Assembly (NCBI GenBank): GCA_028865585.1
Contig: JAGWJU010000033.1
Span: 1-9,098 of the forward strand
DNA: 9,098 nucleotides
Source of the DNA: Elusimicrobiota bacterium
GTDB lineage: Bacteria > Elusimicrobiota > Elusimicrobia > UBA1565 > UBA9628
Direction of reading: 5' to 3'
The notes below the pieces were generated by a model. That model did no database searches. It saw nothing but the letters and a program-made list of their open reading frames with translations, and was not told the origin of the DNA. Shown here one piece after another: positions 1 to 5,640 of the stretch (positions are counted from its first letter, which is position 1; each line of letters opens with the position of its first letter). The position numbers were made by a program, and so were the translations under genes.

Positions 1-74
1 GCCAGGGCGGCCGCGGCGGCGAAGAGAAGCGCGAATAAAAAACGCCGGAGGGAGATTTTCCCGAGCCAGGACAT
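1..74 (-). CDS. N-terminus of a membrane protein, probably the partner sensor histidine kinase (partial)
   Basis: Only the first 24 codons lie in the window; the gene continues past the left edge. Reading from the ATG at 74 gives a short basic start (MSWLGKISLRRF) followed by a hydrophobic Leu/Phe/Ala-rich stretch, as expected for a first transmembrane segment or uncleaved signal anchor. The start lies 7 bases after the stop codon of the response regulator, on the same strand, so the two are very likely co-transcribed. No clear Shine-Dalgarno sequence precedes the ATG, which suggests coupling to the upstream gene. OmpR/PhoB regulators are usually followed or preceded by their membrane histidine kinase, and a membrane segment at this spot fits that. 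No kinase motif is visible, so the identity rests on position alone. Another membrane protein remains possible. Confidence 0.5.
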   Translation of the reverse strand, partial: MSWLGKISLRRFLFALLFAAAAAL

Positions 75-81
75 GGCGGCC

Positions 82-774
82 CTAGTCGTTCTTGACGCGG
101 TAGCCCACGTTCTTGACGGTGACCAGGCGCGGCGCCTCGGGGCCGAGCTTCTCCCGCAGCCGGGCGACGTGCTGATCCACGGTGCGGGTGTCTAGCTCCA
201 TGCCGCGGTCATAGCCCCAGACCTTTTCCAGAATTTTATCGCGGTTCAAGGCACGACCAGCCGCTTCCAGAAGACACTTCAAGAGCTCGAACTCCTTGGC
301 GGAGAGCGCCGCCGGCCGCCCGCGGACGGAGGCCTCGTACTTGGCCGGATCAAGCTCGATGCCGCCCGCGCGCAAGACGGAGGCGCCGGCGGCAGAGGGC
401 CCGCCCGGCTCGGCCCGGCGAAAAAGGGCCTTGATGCGGGCCATGAGCTCGCGCACGCTGAAAGGCTTGGTGACGTAATCGTCGGCGCCCAGTTCCAGTC
501 CCAACACGCGGTCGAGTTCCTCGTTCTTCGCGGTGAGGATGATGACGGGCGTCTTGGACTTGCTTCGAACGCTCTTGAGAATGTCGAGGCCGCCCTTTTT
601 TGGCAGCATCAGATCGAGCAAAATAAGGTCGGGCTTTTCCTTCCCCACGGCGGCCATGCCCGCCTCGCCGTCCGCGGCCGTTACGGCCGCGTAGCCCTCT
701 TTTTCGAGATTGTATTTGAGGATCTTGGATAAAGCTTTTTCGTCTTCAACGACAAGTATTTTTTTGGGGGCCAT
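82..774 (-). CDS. OmpR/PhoB-family two-component response regulator
   Basis: This is a DNA-binding transcription factor switched on by phosphorylation from a sensor kinase. Counted from the ATG at 774 (230 aa), the receiver domain spans about residues 4-120. It has the acidic pocket E10-D11-E12, the phospho-acceptor D54 in LILLDLMLP, the switch T81 and the conserved K103 before a Pro. A linker rich in Gly/Ala/Pro/Ser (about 121-135) leads to a winged-helix output domain (about 135-228) with the family signatures LSAKEFELL, a WGYD segment, RTVDQHVARLREKLG and a C-terminal VGYRV. The frame also has a TTG at 789, but ATG 774 puts the receiver at its usual distance from the start. It also lies downstream of the likely transcription start given by the TATAAT at 792-797. 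The length is normal for the family. Which signal it answers to cannot be told; PhoB-like and other OmpR-type roles are equally open. Confidence 0.95.
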   Translation of the reverse strand: MAPKKILVVEDEKALSKILKYNLEKEGYAAVTAADGEAGMAAVGKEKPDLILLDLMLPKKGGLDILKSVRSKSKTPVIILTAKNEELDRVLGLELGADDYVTKPFSVRELMARIKALFRRAEPGGPSAAGASVLRAGGIELDPAKYEASVRGRPAALSAKEFELLKCLLEAAGRALNRDKILEKVWGYDRGMELDTRTVDQHVARLREKLGPEAPRLVTVKNVGYRVKND

Positions 775-791
775 GTCCGGAGTCCGCAACG

Positions 792-797
792 ATTATA
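792..797 (-). promoter_or_regulatory. Probable -10 box for the response regulator operon
   Basis: The minus strand reads a perfect TATAAT here, in a GC-rich background where such a hexamer is rare. With a 17-base spacer, the -35 position (815-820) reads TTCCCT, which matches TTGACA at only 3 of 6 bases, so the promoter may be weak or activator-dependent. Transcription would start near 785, giving a leader of roughly 11 bases before ATG 774 and excluding the TTG at 789 as the start on this transcript. The placement is inferred from consensus only. Confidence 0.5.
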
Positions 798-847
798 GGA
801 TTTCTCGCAAGCGGAGGGAAGCCAGGGAGAGAACCTTCGGATCTTCC

Positions 848-877
848 TTGAATTCTCCGCCTCGGGCGAAGTATACT
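848..877 (+). promoter_or_regulatory. Probable sigma-70-type promoter for the rightward operon
   Basis: TTGAAT at 848-853 (4 of 6 matches to the -35 consensus), an 18-base spacer, then TATACT at 872-877 (5 of 6 matches to the -10 consensus). Transcription would begin about 884-885, only 3-4 bases before the ATG at 888, so the first mRNA of this operon may be leaderless. There is no Shine-Dalgarno sequence upstream of 888, in keeping with this, whereas the downstream genes do have them. The AT-rich islands stand out against the GC-rich surroundings. This is consensus-based inference. Confidence 0.5.
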
Positions 878-879
878 TC
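868..879. promoter_or_regulatory. Perfect 12-bp palindrome GAAGTATACTTC over the rightward -10 box (candidate operator)
   Basis: The 12 bases are exactly self-complementary in two 6-base half sites with no gap, and they contain the TATACT -10 hexamer. A dimeric regulator bound here would block RNA polymerase at the rightward promoter. It lies about 95 bp from the start of the divergent response regulator gene. OmpR/PhoB regulators normally bind direct repeats, so a different dimeric regulator is as likely. A chance palindrome remains possible. Confidence 0.35.
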
Positions 880-887
880 TCTTGGCC

Positions 888-1589
888 ATGAGAATCCCTC
901 TTGTCATTGCGATGTCGGCGGGGTGCGCCGTTTTTTGCGCTGCCGCCCAGCCGGCTCCTTCCGCGGATGCGGGCTTGGCCGCGTTCCATCAAAAGAACTA
1001 TTCCCTGGCGGCCCAAATCTTCAAGCAGGCCGCCGCCGGCGCGGATCCGACCGCCGAGCTCATGCTGGGCTACCTCTACGAAAACGGAAGCGGCGTGGCT
1101 AAGGACGCGATCCAGGCCAGCCAGTGGTATGCCCTGGCCCTGAATAAAATTGGCGACATCGCGCGGACGGCTCCATCGGCGAAGGACGCCGCTTTTCTGC
1201 ACGGCCTGATTCTTAAGGCGGAGGACTTCGTCTCGGCTCATAGGCCGGATCATCCGCAAGCCTCCGTCTCCAGCATTTATACCGGCGATCGCTACCGGGA
1301 TCCCTTCGCTCCCTTGAGCGGCGGCAAGCCCACCCGGAAGTTTTCCCTGTCGGATTTCAGCATCCATCACTTAGCTATGCGCGGGGTCATGGGCGCCGGC
1401 GGCTCGGGCTACGCCCTTTTCACGGATCCGGCGTACGGGGTGAGCTTCATCTTGAAGCGCGGCCGCCTTTATGACGAGCGCGGCAAGCAGGTGCCCGGGG
1501 TCTGGGGGCATGTGGACGTGCGGGCAAAAACCGCGGAATTGGCGACCAGCGGCGAGGACGTGCAGTCTTTCCGCATGGGCGGCCGCTAA
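888..1589 (+). CDS. Secreted protein with Sel1-like repeats and a C-terminal PilP-like domain
   Basis: Counted from ATG 888 (233 aa). Residues 1-20 form a signal peptide (MRIPLVIAMSAGCAVFCAAA) with likely cleavage after A20, so the protein should act in the periplasm or outer envelope. C13 in SAGC is a poor lipobox, because the hydrophobic core before it would be very short. Residues about 30-86 hold one partial and one full Sel1-like repeat: YSLAAQIFKQAAA, then a repeat with LGYLYENGSGVAKD and QWYALAL. Residues about 131-225 resemble the PilP/GspC-type domain of type IV pilus and type II secretion inner-membrane complexes: the hallmark YRDPFAPL at 136-143, then a predicted beta-rich segment with LAMRGVM, a GYALFTDPAYGVSFILKRG strand pair, and a closing stretch with Val and Glu. 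In pili, PilP bridges PilN/PilO to the secretin. No pilM, pilN, pilO or pilQ gene is nearby, so a role in a pilus is unproven. A TTG at 882 in frame is a less likely start. First gene of the operon, followed 11 bases later by the DoxX gene. Confidence 0.75.
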   Translation: MRIPLVIAMSAGCAVFCAAAQPAPSADAGLAAFHQKNYSLAAQIFKQAAAGADPTAELMLGYLYENGSGVAKDAIQASQWYALALNKIGDIARTAPSAKDAAFLHGLILKAEDFVSAHRPDHPQASVSSIYTGDRYRDPFAPLSGGKPTRKFSLSDFSIHHLAMRGVMGAGGSGYALFTDPAYGVSFILKRGRLYDERGKQVPGVWGHVDVRAKTAELATSGEDVQSFRMGGR

Positions 1590-1600
1590 GGCCGGTTTTC

Positions 1601-1978
1601 GTGGAGTGGGAGGACATCATCGCTCTGGCCGGGCGCCTATTGATCGCGGCGCTGTTTTTGGCCTCCGCGTTCGGCAAGATCACGAATTTCCCGGGTACGG
1701 TCGCGTACATGGAGGGCGCGGGAATGTTTTGGGCGCCGTTTTTCTGCGCCGCGGCCGCGGCGCTTGAAGCGGCGTGCGGCGTCGCGCTCGTCTTAGGCTG
1801 CCAGGCGCGCTGGGCTGCGGCGGCCCTGGCCGCCTATCTTATTCCGGTCACATGGATATTCCACCTGTCTCCGCGCGTTGATCTTTTGAAAAATCTGGCC
1901 ATTATGGGCGCCCTGCTCCAAATCGCGGCCTGGGGGTCCGGACGCCTGAGCCTCGACGGAGGAAGCGATGAAGACTGA
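1601..1978 (+). CDS. DoxX-family small integral membrane protein
   Basis: A 125-residue protein with four predicted transmembrane helices (about 7-25, 43-66, 70-88 and 95-112), a short charged N-terminus and an acidic tail (GGSDED). The first helix carries the DoxX-type pattern GRLLIAALFLASAFGKI, and the last begins with KNLAIMGALL, also typical. Members act in the cytoplasmic membrane. Some are linked to quinone or thiol redox functions (DoxX/DoxD, MauE relatives), but most have no defined reaction, and none is claimed here. The start is GTG 1601; no strong Shine-Dalgarno sequence is seen. The last 11 bases overlap the start of dnaX, and the Shine-Dalgarno sequence of dnaX lies inside this gene, so the two are translationally linked. 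The neighbouring sulfur genes make a thiol-related role tempting, but nothing in the sequence shows it. Confidence 0.85.
   Translation: MEWEDIIALAGRLLIAALFLASAFGKITNFPGTVAYMEGAGMFWAPFFCAAAAALEAACGVALVLGCQARWAAAALAAYLIPVTWIFHLSPRVDLLKNLAIMGALLQIAAWGSGRLSLDGGSDED
1958..1962 (+). promoter_or_regulatory. Shine-Dalgarno sequence for dnaX (GGAGG)
   Basis: GGAGG five bases before the ATG at 1968, inside the 3' end of the DoxX gene. It fixes the dnaX start at 1968, despite the 11-base overlap. Confidence 0.8.
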
Positions 1979-3617
1979 GGGACATACGCCGTACCTTTCC
2001 CTCGCGCGGCGCTACCGCCCGCAGACCTTCGACGAAGTGGCCGGCCAGGAATCCGTCTCCGTGACGCTCAAGAACGCCGTTTCGGCGGGGCGCATCGCCC
2101 AGGCTTATTTGTTCACCGGCCCCCGGGGCGTGGGCAAGACCACCATGGCCCGCATCCTGGCCAAGGCGCTCAATTGCGCCAAGGGTCCCTCGGCCGAGCC
2201 CTGCGGCCGCTGCGACTCCTGCCGGGAAATCAGCTCCGGATCGTCATTGGACGTCCTGGAGATGGATGCGGCCTCTCACACGGGCGTGGACAACATCCGG
2301 GAGGTCATCATCGACACGGTGTCCCTGGTTCCCAACCGGGATCGGCGCAAGATTTTCATCATCGACGAGGCCCACATGCTCTCTACCGCGGCCTTCAACG
2401 CGCTCTTGAAGACTTTGGAGGAGCCGCCGCCGCACGTGGTCTTCGTGCTGGCCACCACCGAAGCCGTGAAAATTCCGGCGACCATCGCGTCGCGCTGCCA
2501 GCGCTTCCGCTTTAAGCCCCTCGCGCCCGAGGCCGTCTCAGCCTATCTCGGGAAGATCGCGAAGGCCGAGAAGATTTCCGTGGGGGCCGAGGCGCTCGCT
2601 CTCCTAGCCAAGGCCGCGGACGGGTCTTTGCGCGACGCCCTAAGCCTTTTGGATCAATGCGGCTCTTCGAGCGCCGATGGCGCCGTGCGTGAAGAGACGG
2701 TCCGGGACATGTTCGGCTTGGTTCCTGAGGAAACCGTCCTGGGCGTAGCTCAGGCGCTTGCGGCGCGGGACGCCAAATCCTTGGGGACGTGGCTGGAAAA
2801 AATTTACGGGGAAGGGCTCGACCCCAAGGAGATGCTGAGAGATCTCCGGGCGGCGTTCCAGGAGATTTACATCGGCAAAATGGGCGGCGCCGGGGCGGCC
2901 AAGCCTGCGTGGAAAAAAATCGCGGAAAGCCTCAGCGCCGACGGGGCGGCGTTTTGGCTTAGGCGCATTTCAGTAATTTTCGAGTCCATGCGTTTTGACG
3001 AGCAGCCTCGGATGAGTCTTGAGATGGGGCTCTATGGCGGCCTGGAGGCGGCGGGCGACTTATCTTCTTGGGTTCGGCGCCTGGAGGCTTTGGAAGCCCG
3101 ACTATCCCGGCAGGGAGCGGCTGATCCTCTTTCGCAGGAGGATTCCTCCGCGCCCCCGGCCCATTCTCGCGCCGCACCCGAGCCGTCCCCCGCTCCGACG
3201 CCTGCTCCCGAGGGCGGAGTGTGGCCCCGCGTCGTAGCCGCCGTCCGGCAGGAAAAGGCGGCCCTGGCCGCCACTCTAGAGATGGCGGCTGCCGCCCAAG
3301 ACCAGGACGGAAGCTGGAAAATCCGCTTTCGCCGGCCGTTCGATTTGGAGTTGGGCGAGAAGAACCGGCGGCTGATCGAAGGAAAGATGGCCGAGGCCTG
3401 CGGCGGCGCGGTCCGCGTTTTGATGGAAACGGGCGCCGCCGCGCCCGGCGACCGTCCTGAAGAGGTCGTAGACAAGGCCGTTCCGGTTTCTTCCGCGGGC
3501 TCCGCGCCTAGAGGGGAGTGGCACGACGTGACCGAGGCCGCGGCGCCGTGTCCTCCCGAGCTGCAAAAGGCTCGGGACATCCTGGGCGGCCGCGTGAAAG
3601 TCAAGAAAAAGCCGTGA
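1968..3617 (+). CDS. dnaX: DNA polymerase III subunit gamma/tau (clamp loader ATPase)
   Basis: This is the ATPase subunit that loads the beta sliding clamp and, as tau, tethers the polymerase. It has 549 aa. The N-terminal AAA+ core has LARRYRPQTFDEVAGQE near the start, Walker A GPRGVGKT (51-58), four zinc cysteines C70, C79, C82 and C85, Walker B with DEAH (133-136), sensor 1 ATTE (162-165), the SRC arginine finger (R176) and sensor 2 GSLRDALSLLDQ (219-230). The collar domain follows to about 370. A Pro/Ala/Ser-rich linker (about 385-418) leads to a C-terminal tau-like domain that ends in QKARDILGGRVKVKKKP, a basic tail common in this family. All catalytic residues are present. The start is ATG 1968 with GGAGG. 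The stop overlaps the recR start as GTGA. No slippery heptamer of the E. coli type (A AAA AAG in frame) was seen at the collar/linker border, so a separate short gamma form is not indicated. Confidence 0.97.
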   Translation: MKTEGHTPYLSLARRYRPQTFDEVAGQESVSVTLKNAVSAGRIAQAYLFTGPRGVGKTTMARILAKALNCAKGPSAEPCGRCDSCREISSGSSLDVLEMDAASHTGVDNIREVIIDTVSLVPNRDRRKIFIIDEAHMLSTAAFNALLKTLEEPPPHVVFVLATTEAVKIPATIASRCQRFRFKPLAPEAVSAYLGKIAKAEKISVGAEALALLAKAADGSLRDALSLLDQCGSSSADGAVREETVRDMFGLVPEETVLGVAQALAARDAKSLGTWLEKIYGEGLDPKEMLRDLRAAFQEIYIGKMGGAGAAKPAWKKIAESLSADGAAFWLRRISVIFESMRFDEQPRMSLEMGLYGGLEAAGDLSSWVRRLEALEARLSRQGAADPLSQEDSSAPPAHSRAAPEPSPAPTPAPEGGVWPRVVAAVRQEKAALAATLEMAAAAQDQDGSWKIRFRRPFDLELGEKNRRLIEGKMAEACGGAVRVLMETGAAAPGDRPEEVVDKAVPVSSAGSAPRGEWHDVTEAAAPCPPELQKARDILGGRVKVKKKP

Positions 3618-4225
3618 AAAGCCTCAACCGGCTCATCACGAGCCTCAAGCGGTTGCCCGGCATAGGGCCAAAACAGGCCGAGCGGCTGGCCCTCTATTTG
3701 CTGCGCGCGCCCGATTACGAGTCTGAAAATTTCATCGCGGCGCTCAAAGAAGCCAAGACCTCCGTCAAGTTCTGCCGCGAATGCTGGGATTTCTCGGAGA
3801 GCCCGGTCTGCCGCCGCTGCGCGGACGAAAGCCGCGACAAGAGCCTTATCTGCGTGGTCGAGGAGCCGCAGGATGTGCTGGCGGTCGACAAATCGGGTTA
3901 CCGGGGCCTTTATCACGTGCTGCACGGCGCGCTCTCCCCGCTCGACGGCGTCGGCCCGGAGCGGCTGCGCATCCGCGAGCTCTTGGAGCGCTTAAAGGGC
4001 CGAGCGGACACGGCGACTGAGGTGATCCTCGCGACCGACCCGGACGCGGAAGGGGAGACTACGGCCCTTTATATCGCGACCCAACTCAAGTCTTCGCCGC
4101 GGATCAAGGTCAGCCGCATCGGACATGGCGTGCCGATGGGCGGCGACCTGGATTATCTTGATGAAGGCACGCTGTCTCACGCCCTGGCCGGACGCAGGGA
4201 AATGGACTCAGGAGGAGCCCGGTGA
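3614..4225 (+). CDS. recR: Recombination mediator protein RecR
   Basis: RecR works with RecO (and RecF) to load RecA onto gapped DNA covered by single-strand binding protein. Counted from GTG 3614 it has 203 aa, close to the usual 198-200. The order is a helix-hairpin-helix (LPGIGPKQAERLA, 14-26), a four-cysteine zinc finger (C54, C57, C66, C69), and a Toprim domain from about 78 with VVEEP (E83, E84), the ATDPDAEGE acidic motif (142-148) and the family tail IGHGVPMGGDLDYLDEGTL. The frame is open further upstream, but that part lies inside dnaX and has no family similarity. GTG 3614 gives the standard N-terminus and a 4-base GTGA overlap with the dnaX stop, so translation is probably coupled; no good Shine-Dalgarno sequence is seen. 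The small ybaB gene that commonly sits between dnaX and recR is absent here. The stop overlaps the next gene, again as GTGA. Confidence 0.96.
   Translation: MKSLNRLITSLKRLPGIGPKQAERLALYLLRAPDYESENFIAALKEAKTSVKFCRECWDFSESPVCRRCADESRDKSLICVVEEPQDVLAVDKSGYRGLYHVLHGALSPLDGVGPERLRIRELLERLKGRADTATEVILATDPDAEGETTALYIATQLKSSPRIKVSRIGHGVPMGGDLDYLDEGTLSHALAGRREMDSGGAR
4211..4215 (+). promoter_or_regulatory. Shine-Dalgarno sequence for the cystathionine beta-synthase gene (GGAGG)
   Basis: GGAGG six bases before the GTG at 4222, inside the 3' end of recR. It supports the GTG start, which overlaps the recR stop by four bases. Confidence 0.8.
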
Positions 4226-5640
4226 AATTCGAAAGCGTTTTGGAGACCGTCGGAAACACGCCGCTGATTCGCTTGAACCGCATGGCGGAGGGCTTGAAGC
4301 CCAAGATTTACGTCAAGGCGGAGTTTTTTAACCCGGGAGGCTCGGTCAAGGACCGCATCGGCGTGTCCATGATCGACGAGGCCGAGCGCCGCGGACTTTT
4401 AAAGCCCGGCGGCACCATCGTGGAGGGAACCTCGGGCAACACCGGCATCGGGCTGGCGCTCGTCGCGGCCTTGCGCGGCTACAAGCTTATCTTCACCATC
4501 ACGGACAAGCAGTCGCGCGAGAAAATCAACTTTCTAAAGGCCTTGGGCGCCGAGGTGGTGGTGTGTCCAACCAACGTCGAGCCCGAGGATCCGCGCAGCT
4601 ACTACTCCGTGGCGAAGAAGATGGCGGCGGAGCTGCCTAACGCCTTCTACCCCAACCAGTACGACAACCCGAATAATCCTGAGGCCCACTATCGCACGAC
4701 CGGCCCCGAGATTTGGCGGGACACCGAGGGCAAGATCACGCACTTTGTCGCGGGCATGGGCACGGGCGGGACGATCTCCGGCACGGGGCGCTATCTTAAG
4801 GAAATGAACCCGAAAATAAAGATCATCGGCGCGGACCCGATCGGCTCTCTTTATTACGAGAAGTTCCACCACAACCGCGTGGGCGAGGCCAAACCCTACG
4901 TGGTCGAGGGCATCGGAGAGGACATCTTCCCCTCGACCATGCACTTCAAAGTCCTAGACGATATCATCCGCGTCACGGACAAAGACAGCTTCCTGACGAC
5001 CAGGTCTTTGGCGCGGATGGAGGGGCTCTTCGCTGGCGGCTCGAGCGGCTCCGCGGTCTGGGCCGGGCTTCACTTCGCTAAAAAACTTTCCTCCCGCGAT
5101 CTGATGGTTATCCTGTTGCCGGACACGGGCATGCGCTATTTGTCAAAGATCTACAACGAGGAGTGGATGCGCGAGAACCGCTACTTGGAGGACGAAACGG
5201 GTTTGAACGCCCAGGACGTGCTGCGCGCCAAGGCGCGCCGCTCCAAGCCGCGCGGCCTGGCTTTTGCCCGCCCGAAAGATACGCTGTTCGAGGCCTTGAA
5301 GCTCATGCGACGGCGGGACATCTCCCAGCTGCCGATTCTGGAAGGTAAAAAGATCGCCGGGGCCGTCTTCGAGGATGACGTCTTGAACCTCATGATCAAA
5401 GGCCGCGACATCAAGAAAATGATAGCCCGCGAGGCCATGGCGGCGGCGCTGCCCGTCGTGGCGCCCAGCGCGCGCATCGAAGCCGTTCTGGGGCTCATGG
5501 GCGCGCAGCGCCCCGCCGTTCTCGTGGAAGTGCGTCGAGGCGCTTACGACATCATCACGAAGTACGACGTCTTGAACGCCGTGTCCGACTTCGCGGCGCG
5601 CGGCGGCGCCTTCAACCGCCGCATGGGAGGCGCTTCATGA
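4222..5640 (+). CDS. Cystathionine beta-synthase with C-terminal CBS-domain pair
   Basis: A pyridoxal-phosphate enzyme that condenses homocysteine with serine (or activated serine) to cystathionine, the first step of reverse transsulfuration in the cytoplasm. It has 472 aa. The fold-type II core (about 1-325) shows the PLP lysine K43 in NPGGSVKDR, the substrate loop GTSGNTG (69-75), the phosphate loop GTGGT (180-184), EGIGEDIFP (229-237) and S274 in GGSSGS, which faces the PLP ring nitrogen. The EGIG(E/Y)D, AHYRTT and LPDTGMRYL segments favour cystathionine beta-synthase over cysteine synthase. A tandem CBS pair follows (about 340-465). In eukaryotic enzymes this pair binds S-adenosylmethionine; the ligand here is not known. 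The N-terminal heme domain of the animal enzyme is absent. The start is GTG 4222 with GGAGG; the stop overlaps the next gene as ATGA. Cysteine synthase activity remains a lesser alternative. Confidence 0.92.
   Translation: MKFESVLETVGNTPLIRLNRMAEGLKPKIYVKAEFFNPGGSVKDRIGVSMIDEAERRGLLKPGGTIVEGTSGNTGIGLALVAALRGYKLIFTITDKQSREKINFLKALGAEVVVCPTNVEPEDPRSYYSVAKKMAAELPNAFYPNQYDNPNNPEAHYRTTGPEIWRDTEGKITHFVAGMGTGGTISGTGRYLKEMNPKIKIIGADPIGSLYYEKFHHNRVGEAKPYVVEGIGEDIFPSTMHFKVLDDIIRVTDKDSFLTTRSLARMEGLFAGGSSGSAVWAGLHFAKKLSSRDLMVILLPDTGMRYLSKIYNEEWMRENRYLEDETGLNAQDVLRAKARRSKPRGLAFARPKDTLFEALKLMRRRDISQLPILEGKKIAGAVFEDDVLNLMIKGRDIKKMIAREAMAAALPVVAPSARIEAVLGLMGAQRPAVLVEVRRGAYDIITKYDVLNAVSDFAARGGAFNRRMGGAS

Noticed and set aside
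775..789. TTG at 789 as the start of the response regulator
   Set aside because: It adds five residues before the normal receiver start and lies between the -10 box and the predicted transcription start. ATG 774 fits better.
681..1370. Minus-strand open frame (229 codons) over the divergent promoter region and the Sel1/PilP-like gene
   Set aside because: It overlaps the response regulator and the divergent gene in another frame, and its composition is Arg/Gly-rich shadow sequence with no motif.
2913..2919. Run of seven A in dnaX as a programmed or transcriptional slip site for a gamma form
   Set aside because: A -1 slip would reach a TAG at 2960 and end the protein near residue 331, inside the collar domain. 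A functional gamma form needs that domain intact.
3518..3613. Upstream in-frame extension of recR
   Set aside because: This part overlaps dnaX and has no similarity to RecR; GTG 3614 yields the standard N-terminus and length.
3032..3925. Long minus-strand open frame (297 codons) across dnaX and recR
   Set aside because: It lies opposite two certain genes, shows no recognisable domain, and long antisense frames are common in GC-rich coding DNA.
4534..4944. Minus-strand open frame (136 codons) inside the beta-synthase gene
   Set aside because: It is fully opposite a conserved catalytic region, with no motif and no ribosome binding site considered convincing.
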